Source of the DNA: Halobacillus andaensis
GTDB lineage: Bacteria > Bacillota > Bacilli > Bacillales > Halobacillaceae
DNA: 64,000 bases
NCBI RefSeq assembly: GCF_014636475.1
Contig: NZ_BMEL01000003.1
Location: 620,001 to 684,000, forward strand
Direction: 5' to 3'
In this document: piece by piece, positions 44,041 through 54,064 of the stretch
How positions within the stretch are numbered: position 1 is the stretch's first letter
How the letters are laid out: each line of letters starts with the position of its first letter
Position numbers and translations under genes: made by a program
Notes under the pieces: generated by a model
What the model was told of the DNA's origin: nothing
The model's input: the letters and a program-made list of their open reading frames with translations, nothing else
Database searches by the model: none

Positions 44041-45600
44041 ATGGGACTTATTCTGTTACTATTGCTCGCTATCCTGCTATTCACTGCATATTGGTATATA
44101 AGACGCAAGCGAAAGAAAATTCAAACTTACCAACCTTCTCTAATCGAAACCTCAGGGAAAGTGGTAGTGATTGTAGTGGACTCCCTCATGGCTCAACCAT
44201 TGCAAAAAGCTATAAGTGAAGGTAACGCCCCCGCCTTAAAATTTCTAATGGATAAGGGACATTACTATCCGGAAATGGTTAGTGCGTATCCCACGATGTC
44301 CATGACGATCGATACTACTTTGTTAACAGGAACTTATCCAGACAAGCATAGCATTCCTGGCCTAGTCTGGTATGATGCGAAGAACAAAAAACTGATCAGC
44401 TACGGAAGCGCCCGTAAAGAAATCATGATGTTAGGGATTAGAAACGTTTTAGGGAGTGCGCTATGTGACTTGAACAATAAACATATCAGCTCAAATGTTT
44501 CAACGATACATGAAGAGATAGACCAAATGAAATACAAATCTGCATCAATTAATGCTCTCATCTATAGAGGAAGCGAAACAAAGCAGCTCATAAGTCCAAA
44601 ATTAACAACACTCTTTAAATTTTTGCCCCCTGTGATAAATACAAAGGCTCCTTCGTTTTTTTCTTATGGTGCATTAGCACAAATTAATCCACTCAATCGC
44701 TACCAGCATTTTTGGCAAGCTTTCGGTTTTAACGATAAATTTAGTACGGCTGAACTCATCTATTTAATTAAACAAAATAATTTACCAAAGTTTACAATTG
44801 CTTATTTACCGACAAATGATAAAAAGGTGCATAAAAAAGGACCCTTGACCACTGTTGGAATAAAGAAAGTAGATTGCGAACTGCAAAAAGTTCTAGATAC
44901 GTACGAATCATGGGATGAAGCCTTAAATAGTGCCAAATGGGTGATTATGGGAGATAGCGGGCAGGCCTCTATTGGGAAACATAGCGATCATTTAATTGAC
45001 TTACCATCTCTTTTAAAGGGTTATCATATTCCTAAATTAAACTCTGATGTAAAAAATGATGCCCAAATTGTACTTGGACTTAATGAACGAATGGCATATA
45101 TTTACGTGTTAGATAAGAGCATCCGATTAAGCTCCATAGCTGATAAGCTTAAGAAGGATGAACGAATTGGATTTGCTGCCTGGCGTGATGAAGAATATAT
45201 CAAAGCAGTATCCGGAGAAATAGAAGATACCTTATCCTTTCGTAAGGGTAGAAATTACAATGATAAGTATGGTCAATCGTGGGATATGGATGGAGCGCCT
45301 GAGGTATTAGGTGTGACCATACACAACGAACATATTGAGTATGGAAATTACCCGGATGCTTTCGCAAGATTAATGGGTGCCTTCTATTCACATGAAGGGG
45401 ATTTTTTAATTGTAGATGCAAAGCCAGGGTTTGAATTTGCTGTTGAAGGAAGCCCCACCCATAAGGGAGGTGCCTCTCATGGTTCCTTGCATAAAGCAGA
45501 TTCGTTGATCCCCATGGTTGTCACCGGAACAGATACTCTTCCTGAATATATGAGGATCGTTGACTTAAAAAAATGGTTCATTCAATTAATGAATGAATAA
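44041..45600 (+). CDS. Membrane-anchored type I phosphodiesterase/nucleotide pyrophosphatase
   Basis: 519 residues with an N-terminal membrane anchor (LILLLLLAILLFTAYWYI) followed by Arg/Lys. The rest is an alkaline-phosphatase-superfamily domain with VVVIVVDSL (metal Asp), YPTMSMTIDTTLLTGTYPD (nucleophile Thr region), GDSGQASIGKHSDHL (Asp/His ligands) and HKGGASHGSLHKADS near the end. It should cleave phosphodiester or pyrophosphate bonds; topology relative to the anchor is not certain. ATG follows AAAAGGAG. No terminator is evident right after the stop. Confidence 0.82.
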   Translation: MGLILLLLLAILLFTAYWYIRRKRKKIQTYQPSLIETSGKVVVIVVDSLMAQPLQKAISEGNAPALKFLMDKGHYYPEMVSAYPTMSMTIDTTLLTGTYPDKHSIPGLVWYDAKNKKLISYGSARKEIMMLGIRNVLGSALCDLNNKHISSNVSTIHEEIDQMKYKSASINALIYRGSETKQLISPKLTTLFKFLPPVINTKAPSFFSYGALAQINPLNRYQHFWQAFGFNDKFSTAELIYLIKQNNLPKFTIAYLPTNDKKVHKKGPLTTVGIKKVDCELQKVLDTYESWDEALNSAKWVIMGDSGQASIGKHSDHLIDLPSLLKGYHIPKLNSDVKNDAQIVLGLNERMAYIYVLDKSIRLSSIADKLKKDERIGFAAWRDEEYIKAVSGEIEDTLSFRKGRNYNDKYGQSWDMDGAPEVLGVTIHNEHIEYGNYPDAFARLMGAFYSHEGDFLIVDAKPGFEFAVEGSPTHKGGASHGSLHKADSLIPMVVTGTDTLPEYMRIVDLKKWFIQLMNE

Positions 45601-45699
45601 TTTTAGTTACTTCGTTATGATTAATTTTTAAAAGAAAAGTCCATTTTCAAGAAACCACTGAAAAAGTCCTTTCTAATCTAAACGAGCTGTTAAAGTTTG

Positions 45700-45850
45700 T
45701 AGTTGAATCTCACGAATCGCTTGTCGGTGGATGCTTGCCGCGGGCACGAGCCTCAGCTAGCTTGGTCAAGAAGTTCACTTGACCAAGTGGATATTCGGCT
45801 CGCGCTGTTCCCGCGACGCACCGGACGTGCTAATGTCGATGTTGGCCACA
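45700..45850. repeat. Dispersed repeat with nested hairpins
   Basis: The first 38 bases match 7997-8036. Then CGCGGGCACGAGCC pairs with GGCTCGCGCTGTTCCCGCG, with a perfect inner stem CTTGGTCAA/TTGACCAAG. The continuation to about 45900 (GTGGCCACAGGACGTGGCC-like) is GC-rich and atypical for the neighbourhood. It is non-coding by appearance. Confidence 0.6.
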
Positions 45851-45900
45851 GGACGTGGCCGGTTTTAATCGACCAGGTGTCACCACCGAACGCTCATCGT

Positions 45901-46371
45901 GGCATCAACAGAGATCAATCTAAAAACCCATTCGTATGTTCAAATATTTCCTCAAGAAGTATTGCCTACCCGTTCCAAAGTAAAAGGCTAAAGAACAACT
46001 CCATATGCTCCCATATTATATACATCTAAGCTTTTTCAACAGTCAGAGACCTTTTTTTAGGATCTCCATCTTCAATTTGGACTTTTCTTTTTTTATCACT
46101 TCTATTTTCAAATACAATCTCTTCAATAAATTTAACTAGTTAAGCCCTCACTTAAATGCTGCTGAAACATGAATAGGGATTTCCCCCCTCTTTAGCAGGC
46201 TCCATTTAATTGCGGTAACCCCCCTGGTAAATGAACACTTTGAGGCATTCAGCCAAATATAATACTCCTGAAAAAAAGATGATAAAGACACAAAATAATT
46301 TACTCTCTTAGACTTCTTACAATGGCTTTACTAAAAAAGACTTAACCCTCCCTTTTATATTTCAGCAGATT
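45901..46371. other. Intergenic stretch without recognised gene
   Basis: AT-rich sequence between a dispersed repeat and the promoter at 46372. A short stem near 46045-46070 (AGAGACCTTTTTTTAGGATCTC) is the only structure noticed. No frame with a ribosome site and plausible protein was found on either strand. Confidence 0.5.
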
Positions 46372-46401
46372 TTGGCAAATGTTTGATTTGTCTATTATAA
46401 T
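46372..46401 (+). promoter_or_regulatory. SigA-type promoter with long leader
   Basis: TTGGCA (46372-46377), 18-bp spacer, TATAAT (46396-46401). The predicted transcript has a leader of about 215 nt before the gene at 46626. The leader contains a 14-codon frame (MRGLEEVEIYLDRL from 46441) with AAAGGAAAG upstream. Confidence 0.6.
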
Positions 46402-46625
46402 GAACAGTAGTAAAAATTCTTAGATAAAAGGAAAGACGAAAATGCGGGGTTTAGAGGAAGTTGAAATTTATTTGGACCGCCTATAAACGGAAGTTCTATC
46501 GACACCGTCACCCCTTAAATAGGCATCGACTAATTTGCAAAACCTCAAACATAATAGACGATCGTATCTGTCTAAAAAAAACTGTTGAAACGTGTTCCTT
46601 GAAGAGAAAGGGGGCTGTCTGAATT

Positions 46626-47354
46626 ATGAAACTAACAGTAATGGTGGTAGCTTTAGTACTGGCGACCCTGCTGTTTCAAAATGAATGGGGGAAAAAACAA
46701 CAAACAAACTCGACACAAGAGGACTGCTCGGAAGACCGATTTTGCTCGTTTGACGAGTTGAGAAAAGAATATAAGGAAGGTGAGGATTGGGAAATTGTGA
46801 AAAGCTCAGACGGCGATGCGCGTTGGCTCGTAAGTGCGATTCATGGCGGCGGGATTGAAGAAACGACCTCTTCATTAACAGAGGCGGTTGCCGGCTCAAA
46901 TTACCCCTTTTATTCATTTAAAGGAAGGTTAAAGGCGAATAATTTCAGCAACTTACATATAACTTCCACTCGTTTCGATGAGCCTCAGGCGTTAGAGATG
47001 GTTGCAAACGCCAAGTATCACATAGCCGTCCACGGTGCATCCGGAGAAGAACCGAAAACGATGATCGGTGGGCTGGATAAAGAGCTGAAGAAAATTGTCA
47101 GGAAGAACTTAGAAGAAAATGGGTTCGACGTCGCAGATGCCCCTGAACACCTTGACGGCGACCACCCCGAAAACTACGTCAATAAAACGAAGACAGAACG
47201 AGGAGTGCAGCTCGAGATAACAAGAGCTCAGAGAGAAGCTTTTTATAAAAACGACGACATCAGCTTTTCATCCAGGAGAGACTCCTCCAATGAAACGGAA
47301 GAGTTCAAATTGTATGTGGAATCCATACAAGCGGCGATGAAAGAATATGAATAA
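46626..47354 (+). CDS. Poly-gamma-glutamate hydrolase-like protein (PghP/DUF867)
   Basis: 242 residues with an N-terminal signal or anchor (MKLTVMVVALVLATLLF), then the PghP fold: SAIHGGGIEETTSSL (zinc-binding His-Gly-Gly-x-Ile-Glu), FYSFKGRLKANNFSNLHITS, and IAVHGASGEE. Family members (phage PghP, B. subtilis YmaC/YndL) hydrolyse gamma-polyglutamate by a zinc carboxypeptidase-like mechanism. Export suggests it acts on extracellular polymer. AGAAAGGGGG precedes ATG 46626. Single gene with its own promoter and terminator. Confidence 0.85.
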   Translation: MKLTVMVVALVLATLLFQNEWGKKQQTNSTQEDCSEDRFCSFDELRKEYKEGEDWEIVKSSDGDARWLVSAIHGGGIEETTSSLTEAVAGSNYPFYSFKGRLKANNFSNLHITSTRFDEPQALEMVANAKYHIAVHGASGEEPKTMIGGLDKELKKIVRKNLEENGFDVADAPEHLDGDHPENYVNKTKTERGVQLEITRAQREAFYKNDDISFSSRRDSSNETEEFKLYVESIQAAMKEYE

Positions 47355-47393
47355 AACAGCCGCTTCTCCCCCGCCTCTTAAAAAATACGAAAA

Positions 47394-47427
47394 CTCTCCA
47401 CTGCGAGAAGTGGAGAGTCTTTTTTTG
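47394..47427 (+). terminator. Terminator of the poly-gamma-glutamate hydrolase-like gene
   Basis: ACTCTCCACT (47394-47403) pairs with AGTGGAGAGT (47410-47419), then CTTTTTTTG. The rest of the gap to 47666 shows nothing further. Confidence 0.88.
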
Positions 47428-47666
47428 TTCTTTATTTAACAAATACTTATAATCCTCATTTCACTAGTGGATCGCCTTTTCCTTATTAACATAGCATAAT
47501 ACTTTCCCTTAGTACTCTCCTACTAAAAATCAGAAACGGCAGAGCTGAATCTCCTAAAGCAACATCAATCAAGGTGAGTATGAACGTTGCTATTTCACAC
47601 ATCTTTTTCAAAAAAATCATCCGATTTCGTCAGGATTTATTATTGTAGTCAAAATTTTTTAGCCAG

Positions 47667-49145
47667 TTACACTTTGAGAACTAACTTTGCCACTGATTCT
47701 ACATGATAAGTCTGTGGAAACATATCCACCGGCTGAATCTCTTCAACGTCATATCCGTTCTTTACCAAGTACCTTAAATCCCGCACCTGGGTTTCCGGGT
47801 TACAAGACACATATACGATCCGCTTAGGTTTAAGCTTCACGACGCTTGATAAGAACGCTTCATCACTCCCGCTTCTCGGTGGATCCATAATCACGACATC
47901 GGCTTGATCCCCGCGCTCAGCCATCTCTATCATGAATTCTCCAGCATCGCCTTGATAGAATCGTGCATTTTTCACGCCGTTACGTTTCGAATTTTGGATG
48001 GCGTCTCGGACCGCCTCCTTATTCATCTCTACGCCAATAACCTTTTCGGCTTTCTGGCTGGCAACCAGACCTATCGTACCAACCCCGCAGTAGGCATCGA
48101 GCACAGTTTCCTTTCCAGTCAACTCGGCCATTTCAATGGCTTTTCCATACAACTTCTCCGTCTGAACCGGGTTGATTTGATAAAAGGATTTTGCCGAGAT
48201 CTCAAACTTCAGTCCGCACAACATGTCTGTAATCGTTCCCTTACCAAACAGCACGTGTTCTTGATTGCCTAAAACTACGCTGGTGTCTCGTTTATTGACA
48301 TTCAGCAGCATCGTCGTAATTTCTGGATGAGCTTTTCTTAGAGCTTTCAAAAAATTCTTTTTACCCTTAAACTCAGAGGATGCTGCGACCAGCACCACCA
48401 TGATTTCCTCAGTGACCTTGCCAACTTTGATTAACACGTGCCGCAAGAAGCCCTGTCCGGTGTCTTCGTTATACGGCTGCATTTTCGAGTTCTTCATGTA
48501 GTCCTTAATGCTCTGCACGATTTCGTCCGCTTTCGGATCATGAATGAGACACCGGTCCATCGGGATAATTTCATGAGTATTCTGAGCATACAGCCCGCCA
48601 ATGACTTTACGATTTTGATCCAGGCCGAATGTCGTATGACTCTTGTTCCGATAGTCATAAGGGTGATCCATCGCCAAAATAGGCTCCGGCTTTCGAAACG
48701 GCTTCATCAGAGCATCTATGGTTTCTTGCTTGAATCGTAATTGTGACTGATAACTCATATGCTGGAGCTGACATCCCCCGCACTCGTAATAATATGGACA
48801 CGGCGGGTCGACCCGGTCTTTTGCTGGAGTGATCACTCGCTTTAACTCCGCGTTTACGGATTGCCCTTTTTGGAACACGGTCACCTCAGCCTTTTCACCA
48901 GGCAACAGAAGAGGTACTTCCAGCTGCTTTCCTTTCCACTGTACAATGCCTTTGCCTTCAAACGACAGGTCTGAACAGGTCACCTCTGCGGTTACGGATT
49001 TCCGGCCACGCGGAGGTCCATTGCTTTCCTTACGCTTGCCTTTAGATTGTCTATAGCGTGACGAGTTTTGTTTCCCGTATGTTTTTTCAGAGCGGTTGGG
49101 TTTCTTTTTAGATTTCTTATAGCCAAGATTCTTTCTTTTACTCAT
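47667..49145 (-). CDS. rlmD: 23S rRNA (uracil-C5)-methyltransferase RlmD/RlmCD-type
   Basis: 492 residues. A very basic N-terminal extension (KRKNLGYKKSKKKPNR, about 1-50) precedes a TRAM domain, an iron-sulfur cluster motif CPYYYECGGCQLQH, a SAM-binding DAYCGVGTIGL, and the catalytic Cys in YVSCNPET. It methylates U in 23S rRNA with SAM. Bacillus has paralogues of this family with different target bases, so the exact position is uncertain. ATG 49145 is chosen; an in-frame GTG 6 bases upstream touches the AGGAA site. The gap 49146-49420 holds no recognised feature. Confidence 0.9.
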   Translation of the reverse strand: MSKRKNLGYKKSKKKPNRSEKTYGKQNSSRYRQSKGKRKESNGPPRGRKSVTAEVTCSDLSFEGKGIVQWKGKQLEVPLLLPGEKAEVTVFQKGQSVNAELKRVITPAKDRVDPPCPYYYECGGCQLQHMSYQSQLRFKQETIDALMKPFRKPEPILAMDHPYDYRNKSHTTFGLDQNRKVIGGLYAQNTHEIIPMDRCLIHDPKADEIVQSIKDYMKNSKMQPYNEDTGQGFLRHVLIKVGKVTEEIMVVLVAASSEFKGKKNFLKALRKAHPEITTMLLNVNKRDTSVVLGNQEHVLFGKGTITDMLCGLKFEISAKSFYQINPVQTEKLYGKAIEMAELTGKETVLDAYCGVGTIGLVASQKAEKVIGVEMNKEAVRDAIQNSKRNGVKNARFYQGDAGEFMIEMAERGDQADVVIMDPPRSGSDEAFLSSVVKLKPKRIVYVSCNPETQVRDLRYLVKNGYDVEEIQPVDMFPQTYHVESVAKLVLKV

Positions 49146-49420
49146 AGGCACTTCCTGTCTTTACTTATTTTGCCCCTCATTATAAACTACCCAAAGCTGC
49201 CGGTAAAACAAACGAATATAAAAAGAACTGCCTCCACACATAGGGCAGCACCGTCCCCTTTGAAAGTCACTAACTTTCGTTTTTACAACCCCAGGAGATT
49301 AGAATTATTACTCAACGAGAGAAAATCCATTCCCCTACAACATTTTCTCCTGAACAAAAAAGATGACGAGCAACTGCTTTTTTATGTTCAGTTAATGAAC
49401 GTACTTCGAATCAAAACTCG

Positions 49421-49467
49421 AAAATAGTCCCCCGGCAAGCTCAATATGCTTACCGGAGGACTATTTT
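49421..49467 (-). terminator. Terminator of the GH16 glucanase gene
   Basis: A 20-bp stem (49421-49440 / 49448-49467) with two G-U pairs and a 7-nt loop, A/T-rich ends, 70 bp past the minus-strand stop at 49537. Confidence 0.8.
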
Positions 49468-49536
49468 AATTACTTGAATACATCACATGTCGTACTGAAC
49501 GATTGCTGCTAGTGCGGTGAAGACCTGTGGTTTCGT

Positions 49537-52407
49537 TTAAGACCATTTTTCCATCAATTGTTCTGCGCTATGTTTCATATCATTTTTCACTTCTTCAGCA
49601 GCACTTTTCATTTGCTTTCCATCAACCTTTGAAATGAATTTCTCCAAATGTTTAGTGGCTTGTTTCTGTCTTCCAGCTTGGTAGTGCTTGTCAGCTGTCT
49701 TAAGAGTATTCGTTAATTGTTTACTAGCTGACTTTTTAATTTCTCCATTTTCCTCTAAATCTTCAATAGCTTGATAAAGTTCTTCTACAGAAACTGGTTC
49801 TTCTTCATCACCATCTCCAGGTTCTTCTCCGTCTCCATCGCCTGGCTCTTCTTCATTTTCGTCCCCTTCAACAACTTCTACTAACCTTACATTGTCAAGG
49901 TAGAGGTCATAAGGAACGGCTAGTTCAGGATCATCTTCGCCTTTTCCTAAGCCGAACATTAAATTATAGTCTCCATCAGACTCTACTTCGATATAGGCTT
50001 CGTACGTTTCCATTGTACTTCCTACTTCGAATTCATTAATACCTGAATCTGTTCCTGTAAGCTCGACATTCACATTGCGGTCGAGATCCGATCGCATATC
50101 AAACGCAATCTTGTAAATGCCACTCGGCACCGTTACATCTTGCATGAACTGCATGTGCCACCATTCTTGACCAACTCGCTCAATCGTTGCTTTCAATTCT
50201 TCATTTACGATAGAGAAATCAGCTAACCCTGCCCATGTCTCATAATCACCGAAATTGAACACGTTCCATACGATAGAATTATTTTCATCGCCAAACTCAG
50301 TTGTCGTTTCAAATGTTCCATCTTCAATTAAGTTGTCGCCAACTTCCTGCCAGTCTTTGGATGGGTCTACGGGCTCGTTTCCATCACCGTCTCCGTCGCC
50401 AGGCTCTTCCTCGTCTCCATCTCCTGGATCTGTAGGCTCACCAGGTTCTGGATAATCAGCCGCCATATCTTCATAGACTCTGACATAATCAACTTCCATT
50501 TGACTTGGGAAAGATGTAGTCTCATCAGGTTCTCCCCCATACCATCCACCAACAGCCAAGTTTAAAATCATATAGAATTCTTGATCAAACGGCGCTGGGT
50601 ATTCACCATTTGGCGTATTCCATTCATTTAATGTCTGATATAGTTCACCATTGACGTAATAACGAATTTCACCAGGTTCCCACTCTACACCATAAACATT
50701 AAAATCGGTCGTTGATTGACCTTCTGGGAAATGATAATCATTCGCTGAATATGAGTTATTTGGCCATTCACCACCATAATGAATAGCTCCTCCTATGGAT
50801 CCTGTATCAGCGCCTCGATTTTCCATAATATCAATTTCACCTGAAGCTGCCCAGGTTCCATAAACGTCATCTTGCGGCATCATCCAAAATGCAGGCCAGA
50901 AACCTTGTCCTTCTGGAAGTTTAATATTTGCCTCAAACTTTCCATAAGCTTGACTAAATAATTCATCCGTCAGAATTTTTCCAGACGTATAATCATAGCT
51001 TCCATGCTCATCACTTGCAGCTTCTTCCCGGGCTTCAATAATGAGTTTTCCATCTTCCACTTTCACATTATCTTCAGAGTAATACTGGGATTCTTCATTC
51101 CCCCAGCCTCCTACCCATTCGTCGCCACTATAAAAACCATTTCCTATATCATATTTCCATTTCGTTGTATCCAATTCATTTCCATCAAACTCGTCATTCC
51201 AAACTAACTCCCAATCTCGATCTCCATCAACTGGATCTGAGGGGTCTGTTGGATCTGGTGTTTCATCCACATCTCCTGGTTCACTCGGATCTTCAGAAGT
51301 TCCATCTTCCACGGACAAAGTATATGGAAGTTCGATTCGTGATGCCTCTTCAGGTGCATTAACTTTCAGTTCACCATCACTCCCGCCAATAGCAAGCGAT
51401 ACTTCCACTTGAATGGTTCCATTTGTAAAATCGCTATACTCCTCGCCTGATACATTTTGAGTGAATTCCTGTGTAAATTCCTCATAAGCTCCTGATTCTG
51501 TATTTCCGTCTGTTGGTAACCATGTTGTTTCTTCTGTGCGGTCCCAGTTCCCATCGCCATTAAAATCGTAGGAAGCTTTAGCTACAAAGTCTAATGCGAT
51601 ATCTAAACCATTTAAGTATAAATGAGCCAATGTATTTCCAGAGCCGTTATACTCTCCTGATACATTATCAATTACATATGTCGATTTCTCTCCGGATTCA
51701 AGCAATGTATCATCCTCAGCTGAAGATCCAGGTTCAAAAGATAATGCTTTTGATTCATCTCCCCCAATGAGATAAAACACATTGGAATTATCATTTGTGT
51801 CTCCATCTGTATCTCCATCTGTAGTCGACCCATCACCTATGACTTTCAAATCATCGAAATAATAGGTTTTACCAGTACCTTCGTTTCCAAAATCAAAAAA
51901 GATAGTAGCCATATTAAACGTATAATCTAAATTAAGCGGTTCTGTCCCTTCTGACTCGTTTGAAAAATCAAATTCTAACGTTTCCCATTCATCTGCTGTT
52001 GTCGTTGTTGCTCCAGTCTCAACAGAGCGAGTAGGATCATCTGCCTGCTCGACCTTTAACCTTACTTCAATCCCTTCATCTGGTGAATAAACTCTCACTG
52101 ACATTTTAGTATCCGTTTCCGTAAAGGATACAGCAGGAATTGTATTATCGGGTTCTTCCCCAAAGGTTGTTCCAGCCCAAGGTGCTGCTTCATCCATTTT
52201 GTTAAACTGAGCAACCTGATTTGAGCTATCCGTTGGATCCTCAACAATTTCTGAATTCGCTCCTTCAAATCCGTCTACAACATAGGAGACGCCGTCCTCG
52301 TCAAAGTTAACTAAATTGGTTGCCCCTGTTTCGTAGTCATTCGCATTGACATACATAGGAAGCATTAGTAAAAATACCATGAATAAACTAAAGCCCTTTA
52401 ATTTCAT
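49537..52407 (-). CDS. Secreted multidomain GH16 beta-glucanase (laminarinase type)
   Basis: 956 residues, very acidic, exported by a signal peptide (MKLKGFSLFMVFLLMLPMYV). Order: an N-terminal beta-sandwich carbohydrate-binding-like domain (about 35-195), a second beta domain (about 210-365), a Pro/Asp linker, the GH16 catalytic domain (about 395-645; nucleophile and acid in SGEIDIMENRG), and a DGDG-rich linker. A CBM4_9-like domain (about 685-845) and a C-terminal helical FIMAH-like segment (about 870-956) follow. EIDIMEN indicates beta-1,3 or beta-1,3-1,4-glucanase activity on laminarin or similar glucans. The acidic linkers suit high-salt surroundings. Two operator-like palindromes lie upstream. 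Confidence 0.92.
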   Translation of the reverse strand: MKLKGFSLFMVFLLMLPMYVNANDYETGATNLVNFDEDGVSYVVDGFEGANSEIVEDPTDSSNQVAQFNKMDEAAPWAGTTFGEEPDNTIPAVSFTETDTKMSVRVYSPDEGIEVRLKVEQADDPTRSVETGATTTTADEWETLEFDFSNESEGTEPLNLDYTFNMATIFFDFGNEGTGKTYYFDDLKVIGDGSTTDGDTDGDTNDNSNVFYLIGGDESKALSFEPGSSAEDDTLLESGEKSTYVIDNVSGEYNGSGNTLAHLYLNGLDIALDFVAKASYDFNGDGNWDRTEETTWLPTDGNTESGAYEEFTQEFTQNVSGEEYSDFTNGTIQVEVSLAIGGSDGELKVNAPEEASRIELPYTLSVEDGTSEDPSEPGDVDETPDPTDPSDPVDGDRDWELVWNDEFDGNELDTTKWKYDIGNGFYSGDEWVGGWGNEESQYYSEDNVKVEDGKLIIEAREEAASDEHGSYDYTSGKILTDELFSQAYGKFEANIKLPEGQGFWPAFWMMPQDDVYGTWAASGEIDIMENRGADTGSIGGAIHYGGEWPNNSYSANDYHFPEGQSTTDFNVYGVEWEPGEIRYYVNGELYQTLNEWNTPNGEYPAPFDQEFYMILNLAVGGWYGGEPDETTSFPSQMEVDYVRVYEDMAADYPEPGEPTDPGDGDEEEPGDGDGDGNEPVDPSKDWQEVGDNLIEDGTFETTTEFGDENNSIVWNVFNFGDYETWAGLADFSIVNEELKATIERVGQEWWHMQFMQDVTVPSGIYKIAFDMRSDLDRNVNVELTGTDSGINEFEVGSTMETYEAYIEVESDGDYNLMFGLGKGEDDPELAVPYDLYLDNVRLVEVVEGDENEEEPGDGDGEEPGDGDEEEPVSVEELYQAIEDLEENGEIKKSASKQLTNTLKTADKHYQAGRQKQATKHLEKFISKVDGKQMKSAAEEVKNDMKHSAEQLMEKWS

Positions 52408-52506
52408 AAATAATGACCCTCCATTTTTTAAAATTCAAGTGAAATGAGGCAGTCCATTTTGCTAGGCACCAGTAAACATCACCCCCTTGATTTACAAAAT
52501 TCTTCC

Positions 52507-52520
52507 GAAAGCGCTTTCGA
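52507..52520 (-). promoter_or_regulatory. Operator palindrome 1 (cre/LacI type) upstream of GH16 gene
   Basis: CGAAAGCGCTTTCG, a perfect 14-bp palindrome centred on GCGC, 100 bp before the GH16 start. It is of the form bound by CcpA and other LacI-family regulators. Confidence 0.65.
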
Positions 52521-52648
52521 TTTGTTTAAAAATTTAAAGTAGATGTTGAAAACACATCTACTTAATAAATACCAATCTCTGATAATTCAGGCTCACCCTT
52601 CGTAATCTCGCTCATAACGTTGAAATCATGCTTTTACAACGCATCTTT

Positions 52649-52662
52649 CGAAAGCGCTTTCG
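52649..52662 (-). promoter_or_regulatory. Operator palindrome 2 (cre/LacI type) upstream of GH16 gene
   Basis: An identical copy of CGAAAGCGCTTTCG, 142 bp from the first. Paired identical sites favour DNA looping by a tetrameric LacI-type repressor or double CcpA control. The remaining stretch 52663-53162 holds no gene that I can support. Confidence 0.65.
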
Positions 52663-53162
52663 TAGAGTGTACATTAAAAAATAAACAAAAGTCAATGTAT
52701 TTTCTGAATATTTCAAAAAATGTGTCGAATGGCCCTTATATTTATGGAATGGTTTACCTTTATTCAAGTACTGCGTAACTCAAACTTCCCTCGCTACTGC
52801 AGGGTTTGCCCTCATGAAAATGACTTTTTCATTCCTTGTAAATGTGTTTATTCATTTTATCCGTTACGTTTCTGAGAACATAACTAAAGTTTGAAATACT
52901 ATATAATTACCTATTTTTTACATAACGAATGGAAAAATACACAAGCAAAAAGCCTCTCCATAGTTCAGAATGCTGTTTTATAAATTAATGAGCAAGAAGC
53001 AGCACCGGCATTAGAGAGAAGTCATACAAATGGGTTTCCTCCTTTTCTAATAGAGAGTACATAGGCATTTCTTAATATCAAACTCCGATTTGTGGTATTC
53101 TTGAAGTATAAATGGAAACGTTTTGTCACGGAAAAGGAAGGACTCCAAAGGGGCTGACGAAC

Positions 53163-54014
53163 ATGGAAAACCTCTACTCTGCGCTCGAGAATTTGGAAAG
53201 AACATTCATGCCGCATACCTCCGAATACCAGCGCTACATCGACTTTCACACGATGAGAGACATGAAGCAGGTCATCAAAGGGAAACACCCTGTCCACTTC
53301 GATCTGGATATAAAAGAACTGGCAGAGATGAACATGAGATATATATTAGATGGATTTTGGAACGGTGTCTTTTTTACCGCAGTTATTCCAACTTCTAACA
53401 CGTTCAAGGCTACCATTGAAATATACGGGAAGCCGCCGCAAATGCTGCTTGGGCGGTTTGAAATGGAAAAAGAAGAAAAATCGTTTTCCCCTACGTTTTT
53501 GAAAGAAGAGTTTACGAGAAAAAAAGGGCTTGGAGACACATTGCGTGATTTTTCGAAGGTTTTGTTTACGTATCTGGATTCCTACGTGAAGCGCAAGGGA
53601 AAATCAGGTCAGGAAAACCCTTCTGATCATCTCGAAGAAGCAGTCCTGGAAGGCTGGAACTTCCCGTTTCTCGAGAACCATCCTGATCTTCAAAACGAAT
53701 GGGCGTCTTTAAAGACACGTACATTGAAACAATTCAGACGCATGGAAGAACTTGAAATCGAAGAACAATACGCTCTTGAGACGCTGAAGGACAAAGACGT
53801 CCCTAACTTTATCCAGTCGTTTCAACGATTGTCGGAGGTTAATAAGGAAAACCGGAAAGGTGAACTGGTGGAAACGATGTACGATCTGCGTAAGTTCATC
53901 GAAACACTTGAGCAAAAAGAAGAAGAAAGTCATGCGCAGAATTTTGCCAGAAGCAAAGGAATTATTTCTTCTAAGTATAACAAGGAAGATGAGAGCTTCT
54001 TCTCGCAAAAGTAA
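53163..54014 (+). CDS. Hypothetical protein encoded with TelA
   Basis: 283 residues, soluble, charged, rich in Glu/Lys. A beta-containing N-terminal part (about 1-125; NTFKATIEIYGKPPQMLLGR) is followed by helical segments, the last a likely coiled coil (about 180-265). No family recognised; it is not the membrane XpaC that often pairs with TelA. Start ATG 53163 (MENLYSALENLERTF) has AAAGGGG 9 bp upstream; an in-frame ATG at 53112 lacks a site. The telA gene follows after 50 bp. Confidence 0.75.
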   Translation: MENLYSALENLERTFMPHTSEYQRYIDFHTMRDMKQVIKGKHPVHFDLDIKELAEMNMRYILDGFWNGVFFTAVIPTSNTFKATIEIYGKPPQMLLGRFEMEKEEKSFSPTFLKEEFTRKKGLGDTLRDFSKVLFTYLDSYVKRKGKSGQENPSDHLEEAVLEGWNFPFLENHPDLQNEWASLKTRTLKQFRRMEELEIEEQYALETLKDKDVPNFIQSFQRLSEVNKENRKGELVETMYDLRKFIETLEQKEEESHAQNFARSKGIISSKYNKEDESFFSQK

Positions 54015-54064
54015 ACCGTTTTGTTTTTCTAGAAACTAACTAATCGCAGATAGGAGACATGGAC

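Noticed and set aside
49068-49427. 119-codon plus-strand frame
   Set aside because: Antisense to the Lys-rich start of rlmD and then across a terminator; no ribosome site.
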